From Clostridia bacterium (lineage in GTDB: Bacteria > Bacillota_A > Clostridia > Peptostreptococcales > JAAYPU01): a stretch of DNA of 5,821 nt. The translations under genes and the position numbers were made by a program. Positions within the stretch are counted from its first letter, which is position 1; every line of letters begins with the position of its first letter. Under the pieces are notes generated by a model. That model searched no databases, was not told the origin of the DNA, and was given only the letters and a program-made list of their open reading frames with translations. Below, piece after piece: positions 1 to 5,821 of the stretch. The stretch lies in contig JAKSCF010000631.1 in assembly GCA_022360735.1 (NCBI GenBank), positions 1 through 5,821 of the forward strand. The letters run 5' to 3'.

Positions 1-427
1 CAAGCAGAATGTTTATATACCATTTTCTTAAAAAAAAACCCCACTTCATAAAAATATTTACATCTGTACTTCTTACAGCAGTAATATACCTAACACCAAA
101 AGCTCTCTTTATAAGGAATGCCACCCCACCATTAATAAACATAGAGTGCGCATGAATCAAATCAATTTCTTCAATTTTAATTTTTTTTACTATATCATTA
201 AATATTTTTTTTATTTTGTGTAAATAAAAAAGCCTATCAATTTTGTTAAAACAGTGTGAAAAAATGACTTTTTTATTCAATTCATCATCATTACTAATCA
301 ATCTTTTATCTTCATTAGGTAAAGGTGCGTAGATGATTTGATCTAATTTCATATTTTCTAATTCTTTGTATAAAAACGTATATATTTTTGATGTATTATA
401 ATAGGAATTTATATGAAGAATTCTCAT
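1..427 (-). CDS. GT4/GT-B family glycosyltransferase, N-terminal part (runs off left edge)
   Basis: The frame is open from an ATG at 427 to the window edge, giving 142 complete codons; the C-terminal nucleotide-sugar-binding half is outside. The protein begins MRILHINSYY, the usual first beta strand of a GT-B N-terminal domain. At residues 88-103 it has IDLIHAHSMFINGGVA, the acceptor-side strand and loop typical of GT4 enzymes, and at 118-124 VRSTDVN, matching the common 'hG(S/T)D' loop. No signal peptide is visible, so it should act at the cytoplasmic membrane face. A strong Shine-Dalgarno (GAGGAG, 433-438) lies 5 nt upstream, and the gene starts only 17 nt after the preceding glycosyltransferase stops, indicating co-transcription. 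By family knowledge it would transfer a sugar from a nucleotide donor to the lipid-linked repeat unit; donor and acceptor cannot be read from this half. The family call is firm and the specificity unknown. Confidence 0.85.
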   Translation of the reverse strand, partial: MRILHINSYYNTSKIYTFLYKELENMKLDQIIYAPLPNEDKRLISNDDELNKKVIFSHCFNKIDRLFYLHKIKKIFNDIVKKIKIEEIDLIHAHSMFINGGVAFLIKRAFGVRYITAVRSTDVNIFMKWGFFLRKWYINILL

Positions 428-444
428 TTTATCTCCTCATTCGA

Positions 445-1338
445 TTAACTTTCTTTATATCCTTTATAAAAATGAAGCCATTGGTAAAGTCTAAGATTTA
501 AAAAATAGAAATTAAATAAAATGATTTTATTAAAGCTGATTTTACTATACAATTTCTTAGAGATTTTTATATTTGTCGATATGTAAAATATTCTCAAAAA
601 ATACATCAACAAATTTTTAATAAATGAATCATCATTGAACTTAATCTTTTGTCCTTTCCCAAAAGCAATTCGATTGGATTTCTTTTTTATTTCTTTAAAT
701 GTTTTTCTAGATGGATGAAACACCTTAATATTCTGTAAATATTGCAATTTATATCCTTTATCAATAGCCCTACTGGTCCATTCTCCATCTTCTCCAGAAA
801 CTACTTCCTTAAATTCACCTACATCATAAAATAGTTTTTTTCTTAACGAAAGATTTGCGGTAGCTGCAGAGTTCATTTTTGAATATCTTTCGTTATCTAA
901 GTGAACAATTTTATCATATTGCTCCCACATATTTTGTTTGTCTTCAATGATAATTTCTACTGAACCTGAAATAATTTCAGCCTTACCATCTTCATTGTAG
1001 CAATTATAAATACTACTCAACCAGTCTTTATCCAAGATACAGTCTGAATCGCTAAAAGCAAGAATATTCCCTTTTGATTTTTTAATACCATAATTCCTCG
1101 CAGCATACGAACTCTGCCTTTTATTAAAAAATAGATAGTGATAATTTTCTATTTTATGAGCAGATATAAAATTACTTATTATTTCCTTCGTATTGTCGTT
1201 TGAGTTATTATCTATTAGAATCACTTCAAACTTATTATCCAGCAAAGTCTGATCACTCAAGCTGTTTAACAGCTTATCCAAAAAATTTTCAGAATTGAAT
1301 ATTGGTATAACTACAGAAATAAAAATATTATCATTCAT
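445..1338 (-). CDS. Family 2 glycosyltransferase (GT-A fold)
   Basis: A 297-residue protein when started at ATG 1338. The GT2 fold is clear: the first strand ISVVIPIFNS (7-16), LIDNNSNDNT (41-50), SYAARNYGI (77-85), the metal/nucleotide-binding DxD as D97-S-D99, and SGEDGEWT (181-188), whose E/D pair is where the acceptor-activating acidic residue usually lies. A C-terminal tail of about 90 residues is rich in Lys and aromatic/hydrophobic residues (FLRIFYIS, IILFNFYFL), suggesting peripheral membrane association; there is no signal peptide. A longer in-frame start at 1407 would add 23 residues, overlap the upstream gene by 41 nt and has no ribosome-binding site, whereas 1338 has AGGGAG 8 nt upstream and puts the conserved strand at the usual distance from Met. 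It follows the AglQ-like gene after 28 nt. It probably adds one sugar to the repeat unit; the donor is unknown. It resembles the other GT2 protein in this window. Confidence 0.9.
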   Translation of the reverse strand: MNDNIFISVVIPIFNSENFLDKLLNSLSDQTLLDNKFEVILIDNNSNDNTKEIISNFISAHKIENYHYLFFNKRQSSYAARNYGIKKSKGNILAFSDSDCILDKDWLSSIYNCYNEDGKAEIISGSVEIIIEDKQNMWEQYDKIVHLDNERYSKMNSAATANLSLRKKLFYDVGEFKEVVSGEDGEWTSRAIDKGYKLQYLQNIKVFHPSRKTFKEIKKKSNRIAFGKGQKIKFNDDSFIKNLLMYFLRIFYISTNIKISKKLYSKISFNKIILFNFYFLNLRLYQWLHFYKGYKES

Positions 1339-1346
1339 TAAATATT

Positions 1347-1352
1347 CTCCCT
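1347..1352 (-). promoter_or_regulatory. Ribosome-binding site deciding the GT2 start at 1338
   Basis: The minus strand reads AGGGAG, then 8 nt (AATATTTA), then the ATG at 1338. No comparable motif precedes the in-frame ATG at 1407. This supports the shorter protein, which does not overlap the upstream gene. Confidence 0.75.
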
Positions 1353-1366
1353 GATATATAGAATAC

Positions 1367-2506
1367 CTATTTATTTTCCAATAATTTAAAATATCTGGTA
1401 ATCTCATATATTCTAGCGGTTAACGTTAAACTGTCTTCAGTATTATTTTGAAATAATCCCCAGACTTCATTATATGTTAATTCTTTTTGCTTTTGAATTA
1501 TAGCTTCAATATTATATTGTATAAACTCATGTCCTTTAAATGTTTGATAAATAAATGGCAACTCAAAGCCAGGTCCATTGTATCCATATCCATATCTATT
1601 TACTTTTATTTTCTTGTTGACAGGCAAATTTGAAATGTCTGTTTCATGTTGGTTGTCCAATAGTTCTCTATGTAATTCTTTAGAAAAACTATACCTTAAA
1701 GATTTACTAAACATTTTGCTCTCAAAAAAATCTAAGTTATACCCTTCATTTTTTATTACTGCAAAAGCATACATATTAAATAAGTGATAACCATTTTCTT
1801 TATACTTCAAGCTTTTATTTTTTACACTCTTATACACAATTCTTTTTATTTCCCTTAAGATATTTTTCGTTTTTTCCTTGAAAGTACTATTGTCAATAAT
1901 GTGGTGTCTAATCAAGCCTGCCTTTGACACCCTGAAGTGCTTATTTAATCTTGAAAAAAAGCATTCCAAGTTCTGTTTGATTTTATCGTTAGGCTTTAAG
2001 CTTAATAATATCGCTCCTGACATTGCAAACCAAAGTTGGTGATTAAAAGTCATATCAAAGCTTTTAATTACACCATTAGTTTCAACTACCTTCCATAGCC
2101 CAGCCTTTTTATCAAATGGATGTAATAAAAAAACTTCTATAGCTGTATCTAAGTATATCATTTTATTTGTTACTTTATAAGCTTCAGCTAGAGCCTCTAT
2201 TGTCCAAGCTTGTCCAATCAAGCCATTTGATTGATCTTTTCCCTCTTTATTTCTACAATAAAAAGTTGCGTCTTCAGGTCTATTAATAGGATTAATTAAA
2301 AAATCTGCTGATTTAACTACAGCATCATAATACTTTTCATCTTTTGTTTTTAAATACATGTAGCCAAAAAGTATTAGCCAGTGTGAGGTATTCCTTACTG
2401 GTGTTTCTTGATCAATATATGGTCCATTATGACCTGGTAAGATATATCCTTGTTTCATTAATTCCTCATATTTTTGCTTGGATAATCTCTTTATTATTTG
2501 ATACAT
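1367..2506 (-). CDS. AglQ-like / six-hairpin (alpha/alpha)-barrel carbohydrate enzyme
   Basis: A 379-residue protein with no signal peptide or transmembrane segment, so probably cytoplasmic. It has the repeated helical-hairpin pattern of the (alpha/alpha)6 superfamily that includes N-acylglucosamine 2-epimerase-like proteins, GH88-type unsaturated glycuronyl hydrolases and AglQ of archaeal N-glycosylation clusters. Visible blocks are GHNGPYIDQETPVRNTSHW (25-43), SNGLIGQAWTIEALAEAY (93-110), FNHQLWFAMSG (154-164), YGYGYNGPGFELPF (305-318) and TARIYEITRYF (363-373). The conserved Asp, Glu, His, Arg and Trp residues in these blocks are candidate active-site residues. A very basic stretch (about 210-236) could bind the membrane or a lipid-linked substrate. 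The ATG at 2506 has GGGAG 6 nt upstream. The gene lies between two GT2 genes, so a role in processing a sugar of the repeat unit is inferred. The AglQ resemblance is recalled from its motifs, not searched; hydrolase, isomerase or lyase activity all remain possible. Confidence 0.7.
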   Translation of the reverse strand: MYQIIKRLSKQKYEELMKQGYILPGHNGPYIDQETPVRNTSHWLILFGYMYLKTKDEKYYDAVVKSADFLINPINRPEDATFYCRNKEGKDQSNGLIGQAWTIEALAEAYKVTNKMIYLDTAIEVFLLHPFDKKAGLWKVVETNGVIKSFDMTFNHQLWFAMSGAILLSLKPNDKIKQNLECFFSRLNKHFRVSKAGLIRHHIIDNSTFKEKTKNILREIKRIVYKSVKNKSLKYKENGYHLFNMYAFAVIKNEGYNLDFFESKMFSKSLRYSFSKELHRELLDNQHETDISNLPVNKKIKVNRYGYGYNGPGFELPFIYQTFKGHEFIQYNIEAIIQKQKELTYNEVWGLFQNNTEDSLTLTARIYEITRYFKLLENK

Positions 2507-2526
2507 TATTTTCTCCCAATATGTTA

Positions 2527-2670
2527 TTAAACTTTCTTACAAGCTAATTTTATTAGTCCTATAATATTTGATATAAACATTGTAATTTTAACTATATAGC
2601 CAATCAATATTAATTGAATCAAATGTTTTTTCGTATCATTTAATCCAGATTCTTTTATTCCTTTTTTTAT
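2527..2670 (-). pseudogene. In-frame C-terminal tail of the GT2 gene, cut off by a TAA
   Basis: Directly after the TAA at 2673-2671 the same frame stays open for 47 codons and ends at TAA 2529-2527. The encoded tail starts IKKGIKESGLNDTKKH and continues with a hydrophobic helix-like part containing LIQLILIGYIVKI, MFISNIIGLIKL and a final ACKKV. That is the basic-then-hydrophobic tail expected at the C-terminus of such GT2 enzymes, and the other GT2 in this window has one too. With the tail the protein would be 312 residues, close to the 297 of its relative, and the gap to the next gene would fall from 164 to 20 nt, in line with the other gaps here. I read this as a recent nonsense change in strain or assembly; the tail itself has no start signal. 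Chance open frame is the alternative, but it is unlikely in DNA this AT-rich. Confidence 0.65.
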
Positions 2671-3465
2671 TTATTTTAACTTTGGCGGTAACAGTTTAGA
2701 AACTTTGAAATACCTACTTAACTTTATTTGCCCATCCTGCTCTAACCAATATTGTGGTTGTCCTAATCCTACTCTCCATTGTTTCTTAATCAGATCTGCA
2801 AATCCTCTTGCAACTTTCTTAACGTAAGCCTCTTCGCTAAAAAGCATTTTACATCTATTCTGAGTTGCTGTTCTTGTCCATCTGACATCTGCGCCAGAAC
2901 GCACTCCTTCAGGAAACAACCCAATTTTTTCGAAAACTTCTCTTCTTATAAATAAGTTTGCTGTTTTAGCTGTTTGTTTTTCTAGAACAGACTCTTTCAT
3001 TTTAATGTTTATAATAGAATCATATATTTTGCCACAAGTTATCTTATCTTGAAAGTCAAATAGTACATTTCCAGCTACTATATCAGCATTGTTTCTTTCT
3101 AGAGTTTTGACTCCCTCTTCAAGCCAGTAATTGCAAGGACAACATGTCGCATCTAATAGTACAATAATCTCACCTTCTGAATTTTCAATCCCTCTATTTC
3201 TTGCTGAATATGGACTGGCCAATTGCTTATGTTCAAACAGAATATCTATATCTTTAAATTTACTTACAACGTCAATTGTGTCATCAGTAGAACCATTATC
3301 TATAATGATGATCTCACATTGTTTTAAATCAAATTTTTGACCTAAAATAGCATTTATAGTAGTTTTAATTGCTATAGCATCATTAAAAACAGGTATTATT
3401 ATGGATATTTTTTTTTTCATAGTCATAGCTTTGCAATTATATTTTAACCCTAGAACACAATTCAA
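2671..3465 (-). CDS. Family 2 glycosyltransferase, probably truncated at C-terminus
   Basis: A 264-residue protein with a GT2 catalytic domain: KKISIIIPVFND (18-29), IIDNGSTDDT (54-63), SPYSARNRGI (84-93), then LLDATCCPC (103-111) where a DxD is expected, NLFIRREVFEKIGLFPEG (170-187) and SGADVRWT (190-197), equivalent to SGEDGEWT in its relative. The second Asp of DxD is Thr here, and the region is unusually rich in Cys. The start is uncertain. A TTG at 3465 is the only in-frame start with a Shine-Dalgarno (AAGGAGAGG just upstream), but it gives a 15-residue extension before the usual MKKKISIII; ATGs at 3426 and 3420 match the normal family N-terminus but have no ribosome-binding site. The frame continues past the stop for 47 codons, so the gene is probably shortened by a nonsense mutation. 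It may still be active because the catalytic domain is intact. It lies 44 nt after the pyruvyl transferase gene. Confidence 0.85.
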   Translation of the reverse strand: MNCVLGLKYNCKAMTMKKKISIIIPVFNDAIAIKTTINAILGQKFDLKQCEIIIIDNGSTDDTIDVVSKFKDIDILFEHKQLASPYSARNRGIENSEGEIIVLLDATCCPCNYWLEEGVKTLERNNADIVAGNVLFDFQDKITCGKIYDSIINIKMKESVLEKQTAKTANLFIRREVFEKIGLFPEGVRSGADVRWTRTATQNRCKMLFSEEAYVKKVARGFADLIKKQWRVGLGQPQYWLEQDGQIKLSRYFKVSKLLPPKLK

Positions 3466-3475
3466 TATAGCAAAG

Positions 3476-3484
3476 CCTCTCCTT
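3476..3484 (-). promoter_or_regulatory. Ribosome-binding site for the GT2 gene with TTG start
   Basis: The minus strand reads AAGGAGAGG in the 44-nt gap after the pyruvyl transferase gene. Its 3' end is 10 nt from the TTG at 3465 (13 nt measured from AAGGAG), but about 50-56 nt from the ATG codons at 3426 and 3420. The position therefore argues for the TTG start despite its being a rare codon for initiation. Confidence 0.6.
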
Positions 3485-3509
3485 CCTACCTAATGTTAGA
3501 TCTTCACTA

Positions 3510-4715
3510 TTAAAATATCACGTTAAAAATATTATTGTCTTGTACTTTTTTTACTTTCTCTTTTATTATGTTTGATTCTTTATCTCTATCATTAAGCATC
3601 ATATCTATTGATGCTTTAAACTGAATCATATCAGGCATTTTTCGTACATCAAATAAATAATTTTGTTGATCAAATAAAGATAGTAACTCTTTATATTTTA
3701 CCGCCCAGCCCAGCGCTATTACAGGCACCCCATTCCTGTATGCATGGATAATTGCATGGTATCTGGAGGCAATTATAAAACTAAAATGTGGCAAAATTTG
3801 ATTTATCTCAAAACAATTAAAATCTTGTTCTAATAAAATTACATTTTCTTCTTCGGAAAATTGTTGTTTTATTCTTTTACATATACCAATATCCTCTGTG
3901 GAATGCCTCATTAAATAAACACTTTTACTTTTTTGGACAAGAAATATGATTATTTCTTTATAATAGCGATAGATTATGTCTTCATTAACATAATTCATTA
4001 TTTTACTATTCGGAATTAATGCTACAGAATTATCCTTAATAAATACATTATTTTCAAGGATAAAGGAATTATATATGTTTTTAATATCTAACTCTTCTTT
4101 TCTTTGAAGAACTACATCTGTACTTAACTGCAGGTTATCTTTTGTATATTTTTTTATTATCTCATAGCCTTCTTTTTCTCTTGCAAATATTACTTTTGGA
4201 TAGCTTAAATATTTTTTCATTAGTTTTTTTATTAAAAATGTCTTTATAGGTTCATTATAATCAAAAGGACCAAATGATTGTGGCATAATGTATGTAGGAA
4301 CTCTAAATTTTTTACCAATCATAATATATAACATGTAATTTAACGATCTTTTAAACCCTCTTTGAGAAGATAAAGCAAAACCACTTATGTCAATTATCAT
4401 CTCAGCATTTTTAAAGATTTCGATTGCTTTTTGTTCATTTTTAATATAGTTGGTTTTATATTTGGAGTATTTATAAATTCTATTGATAAGTTTTAATACT
4501 CCACCCAATATTTCAAACTTTATTCTTTCATTACAAAATGCAATGTTAAATTTATATTGATTTTTATCTGCTTCATTTCTCTTATAATCAGAGTTTGAAA
4601 ATAAGACTATCTTTTTGTTAGGGTGTCTAGTAACAATCTCATCTATTACTGTAAAAGTCATAGATTCTGCACCTTTATTATATAACTGGCCTCCAATAAT
4701 TACAATGCACTTCAT
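3510..4715 (-). CDS. Polysaccharide pyruvyl transferase family protein (WcaK/CsaB-like)
   Basis: A 401-residue protein of the PF04230 type, whose characterised members transfer an enolpyruvyl unit from PEP to make a pyruvate ketal on a sugar. Family landmarks in order: N-terminal strand and glycine loop IIGGQLYNKGAESM (6-19), DISGFALSSQRG (109-120), MPQSFGPF (144-151), FAREKEG (177-183), STDVVL (198-203), and the C-terminal SRYHAIIHAYRNGVPVIALG (317-336) with the conserved S-R-x-H. The length is normal and no frame disruption is seen. There is no signal peptide, so it should be cytoplasmic, acting on a lipid-linked intermediate or nucleotide sugar. The ATG at 4715 has AAGGAGG only 4 nt upstream, strong but closely spaced. 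It follows the flippase after 28 nt, the same pairing as wzxC-wcaK in colanic acid clusters. Many family members are uncharacterised, so the actual ketal-forming activity is inferred. Confidence 0.88.
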   Translation of the reverse strand: MKCIVIIGGQLYNKGAESMTFTVIDEIVTRHPNKKIVLFSNSDYKRNEADKNQYKFNIAFCNERIKFEILGGVLKLINRIYKYSKYKTNYIKNEQKAIEIFKNAEMIIDISGFALSSQRGFKRSLNYMLYIMIGKKFRVPTYIMPQSFGPFDYNEPIKTFLIKKLMKKYLSYPKVIFAREKEGYEIIKKYTKDNLQLSTDVVLQRKEELDIKNIYNSFILENNVFIKDNSVALIPNSKIMNYVNEDIIYRYYKEIIIFLVQKSKSVYLMRHSTEDIGICKRIKQQFSEEENVILLEQDFNCFEINQILPHFSFIIASRYHAIIHAYRNGVPVIALGWAVKYKELLSLFDQQNYLFDVRKMPDMIQFKASIDMMLNDRDKESNIIKEKVKKVQDNNIFNVIF

Positions 4716-4743
4716 AATGCCTCCTTCAATTAATAATCACAGT

Positions 4744-5821
4744 TTATACTCTTTTTTTCTTTATTAAATCTAATAAAATTCTGATCTCTTTTTTGCTAAA
4801 GGGTAAAACCACTAGAATATAACACGCAATCAGTATGATAAAATGTATTACAAGTAATATAAATCCATTATTTATATTAAAATTTGATAAGATTACACTT
4901 ACTAATATAATTACAATTGAACCCATAACAAATGGATATATCGTTCCCACAATTTGCTTTATGGAGATGTTAATATTTCTTTTCATTAGATAAGCCATAA
5001 CTAATACGCTACACATCTTTGAAATCATAATCCCTATAGCAGCTCCATCTATTCCCCTTACATAAATCCCAATAACAATAGCAGGAATCGTTATAACCAA
5101 TGTTTTAAATAAATTTACATAGAAATTCAATTTCACCTTTCCAATACCCTTAAGAACTATTGTAGCAGTGCCTATAGAACAATGCAGCATAACACTTAAG
5201 CATAATATTTTCAAAGGAAAAACTGTCATATGCCATTGTTGTCCAAAAACAATTTGAATAATAGGGTCAGCAAGAGCAAACATTACTGCCATCAAAGGGA
5301 AGATGGCTAAACAATTATATTTTATTACATTTAAATAGTACTTTCCAATTAAACCAATATCATTTTGGTACTTACCATATACAGGAAACATGACATTATT
5401 GAGAATAGACATTATTCTATTTCTAAATGTATCGGTTAAAGTAAACGCCAATGTATATATTCCCAACATTTCACTACCTAAGAGTTTCCCAATAATTAGA
5501 TAGTCAATATTTTTAGTAAAATATACAGTTATATCTTGTACCATAACATAAAATCCATATCCAAAAATATCCTTAAGTGCATTAATTGAAAATAATAACT
5601 TTGGCCTCCAACTATCAGCTTTCCACATAAATGGCAACATAATTATGGTTGAAAATATATTATAAAATACTATGCTCCACACGCCCATTCCAAGTAAAGC
5701 TAATATTATTGCGATTCCTCCTGATATCATAGTGGATATCATCTCTATAATAGAAATCGATTTGAAGTTAAGTTGCCTAATTAATCTAACTTTGTTTATC
5801 AATGTTAGTGGATTAATCAAA
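4744..5821 (-). CDS. Wzx-type polysaccharide flippase (MOP superfamily, WzxC/TuaB-like), 5' end outside
   Basis: The frame is open from the right edge to TAA 4746-4744, giving 359 residues. The first complete codon in the window is an internal TTG (Leu), not a start. The protein is strongly hydrophobic with about nine or ten membrane segments, for example MISGGIAIILALLGMGVW, FPLMAVMFALADPIIQIVF and GFILLVIHFIILIACYILVV. Family signatures of the WzxC/TuaB branch are visible: FGYGFYVM, NIDYLIIGKLLGSEMLGIYTLAF, a FPVYGKYQND segment, and the short basic tail KKEIRILLDLIKKKRV. Relatives are around 480-490 residues, so about 125 residues with the first transmembrane helices are missing. It would flip undecaprenyl-linked repeat units from the cytoplasmic to the outer face of the membrane. 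The next gene starts 28 nt downstream. The family is clear; the substrate cannot be told. Confidence 0.88.
   Translation of the reverse strand, partial: LINPLTLINKVRLIRQLNFKSISIIEMISTMISGGIAIILALLGMGVWSIVFYNIFSTIIMLPFMWKADSWRPKLLFSINALKDIFGYGFYVMVQDITVYFTKNIDYLIIGKLLGSEMLGIYTLAFTLTDTFRNRIMSILNNVMFPVYGKYQNDIGLIGKYYLNVIKYNCLAIFPLMAVMFALADPIIQIVFGQQWHMTVFPLKILCLSVMLHCSIGTATIVLKGIGKVKLNFYVNLFKTLVITIPAIVIGIYVRGIDGAAIGIMISKMCSVLVMAYLMKRNINISIKQIVGTIYPFVMGSIVIILVSVILSNFNINNGFILLVIHFIILIACYILVVLPFSKKEIRILLDLIKKKRV

Noticed and set aside
1339..1407. A longer N-terminus for the GT2 gene starting at ATG 1407
   Set aside because: It would overlap the upstream gene by 41 nt, has no ribosome-binding site and adds 23 residues before the conserved first strand; ATG 1338 has AGGGAG at good spacing.
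1578..1787. Plus-strand open frame of 69 codons
   Set aside because: It lies wholly inside the AglQ-like gene on the opposite strand, with no recognisable protein features; a shadow frame.
2344..2547. Plus-strand open frame of 67 codons
   Set aside because: It is antisense to the start of the AglQ-like gene and reads as random hydrophobic sequence with no family resemblance.
2507..2670. The 164-nt gap as a promoter/terminator region or attenuator
   Set aside because: No stable GC-containing hairpin with a U-tract and no convincing -35/-10 pair are visible; most of it is better explained as the in-frame tail of the GT2 gene. The weak CAAT...ATTG inverted repeat near 2601-2616 is what AT-rich DNA gives by chance.
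2662..2676. Programmed frameshift or polymerase slippage around the A-rich run at the GT2 stop
   Set aside because: The seven-A run lies after the stop codon in the reading direction and the tail is in the same frame, so slippage is not needed; a single base substitution explains the pattern better.
3131..3340. Plus-strand open frame of 69 codons
   Set aside because: It is antisense to the conserved GT2 catalytic domain and has no support of its own.
5818..5820. TTG at the right edge as the start codon of the flippase
   Set aside because: The protein lacks about 125 N-terminal residues compared with its family, so this is an internal Leu codon of a gene cut by the window edge.

Overview
This window is a fragment of a bacterial surface-polysaccharide (capsule, exopolysaccharide or cell-wall glycan) biosynthesis cluster. 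Every gene lies on the minus strand, so transcription runs from the right edge to the left edge. The DNA is very AT-rich, with A/T-ending codons and many Lys/Ile/Asn residues. The start codons are preceded by strong Shine-Dalgarno sequences (AAGGAGG, GGGAG, GAGGAG). Together this suggests a low-GC bacterium, most likely in the Bacillota, but no gene here fixes the species.

Layout in order of transcription: (1) 5821-4744, a Wzx-type (MOP superfamily, WzxC/TuaB-like) polysaccharide flippase with its N-terminus outside the window; (2) 4715-3510, a polysaccharide pyruvyl transferase family protein; (3) 3465-2671, a family 2 glycosyltransferase that ends at a TAA but whose frame stays open for 47 more codons, to 2527; (4) 2506-1367, an (alpha/alpha)-barrel protein resembling AglQ and other six-hairpin glycosidase or epimerase-like enzymes; (5) 1338-445, a second, related family 2 glycosyltransferase; (6) 427-1, the N-terminal part of a GT4/GT-B glycosyltransferase that runs off the left edge. 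Intergenic gaps are 28, 44, 164, 28 and 17 nt. The 164-nt gap shrinks to 20 nt if the tail of gene 3 is counted, so all six look like one operon. I see no promoter, terminator, RNA gene, mobile element or CRISPR inside the window.

Inferred pathway: the glycosyltransferases build an oligosaccharide repeat unit on a lipid carrier at the inner face of the membrane. The pyruvyl transferase family protein may add a pyruvate ketal from PEP, the AglQ-like protein may process a sugar residue or intermediate, and the flippase moves the lipid-linked unit across the membrane. The first two genes recall the wzxC-wcaK order of the enterobacterial colanic acid cluster.

Most of the window is ordinary polysaccharide-cluster content. 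The points that deserve a second look are the apparent in-frame nonsense codon in gene 3, together with its atypical DxD motif, and the AglQ-like gene, whose chemistry in such clusters is not settled.
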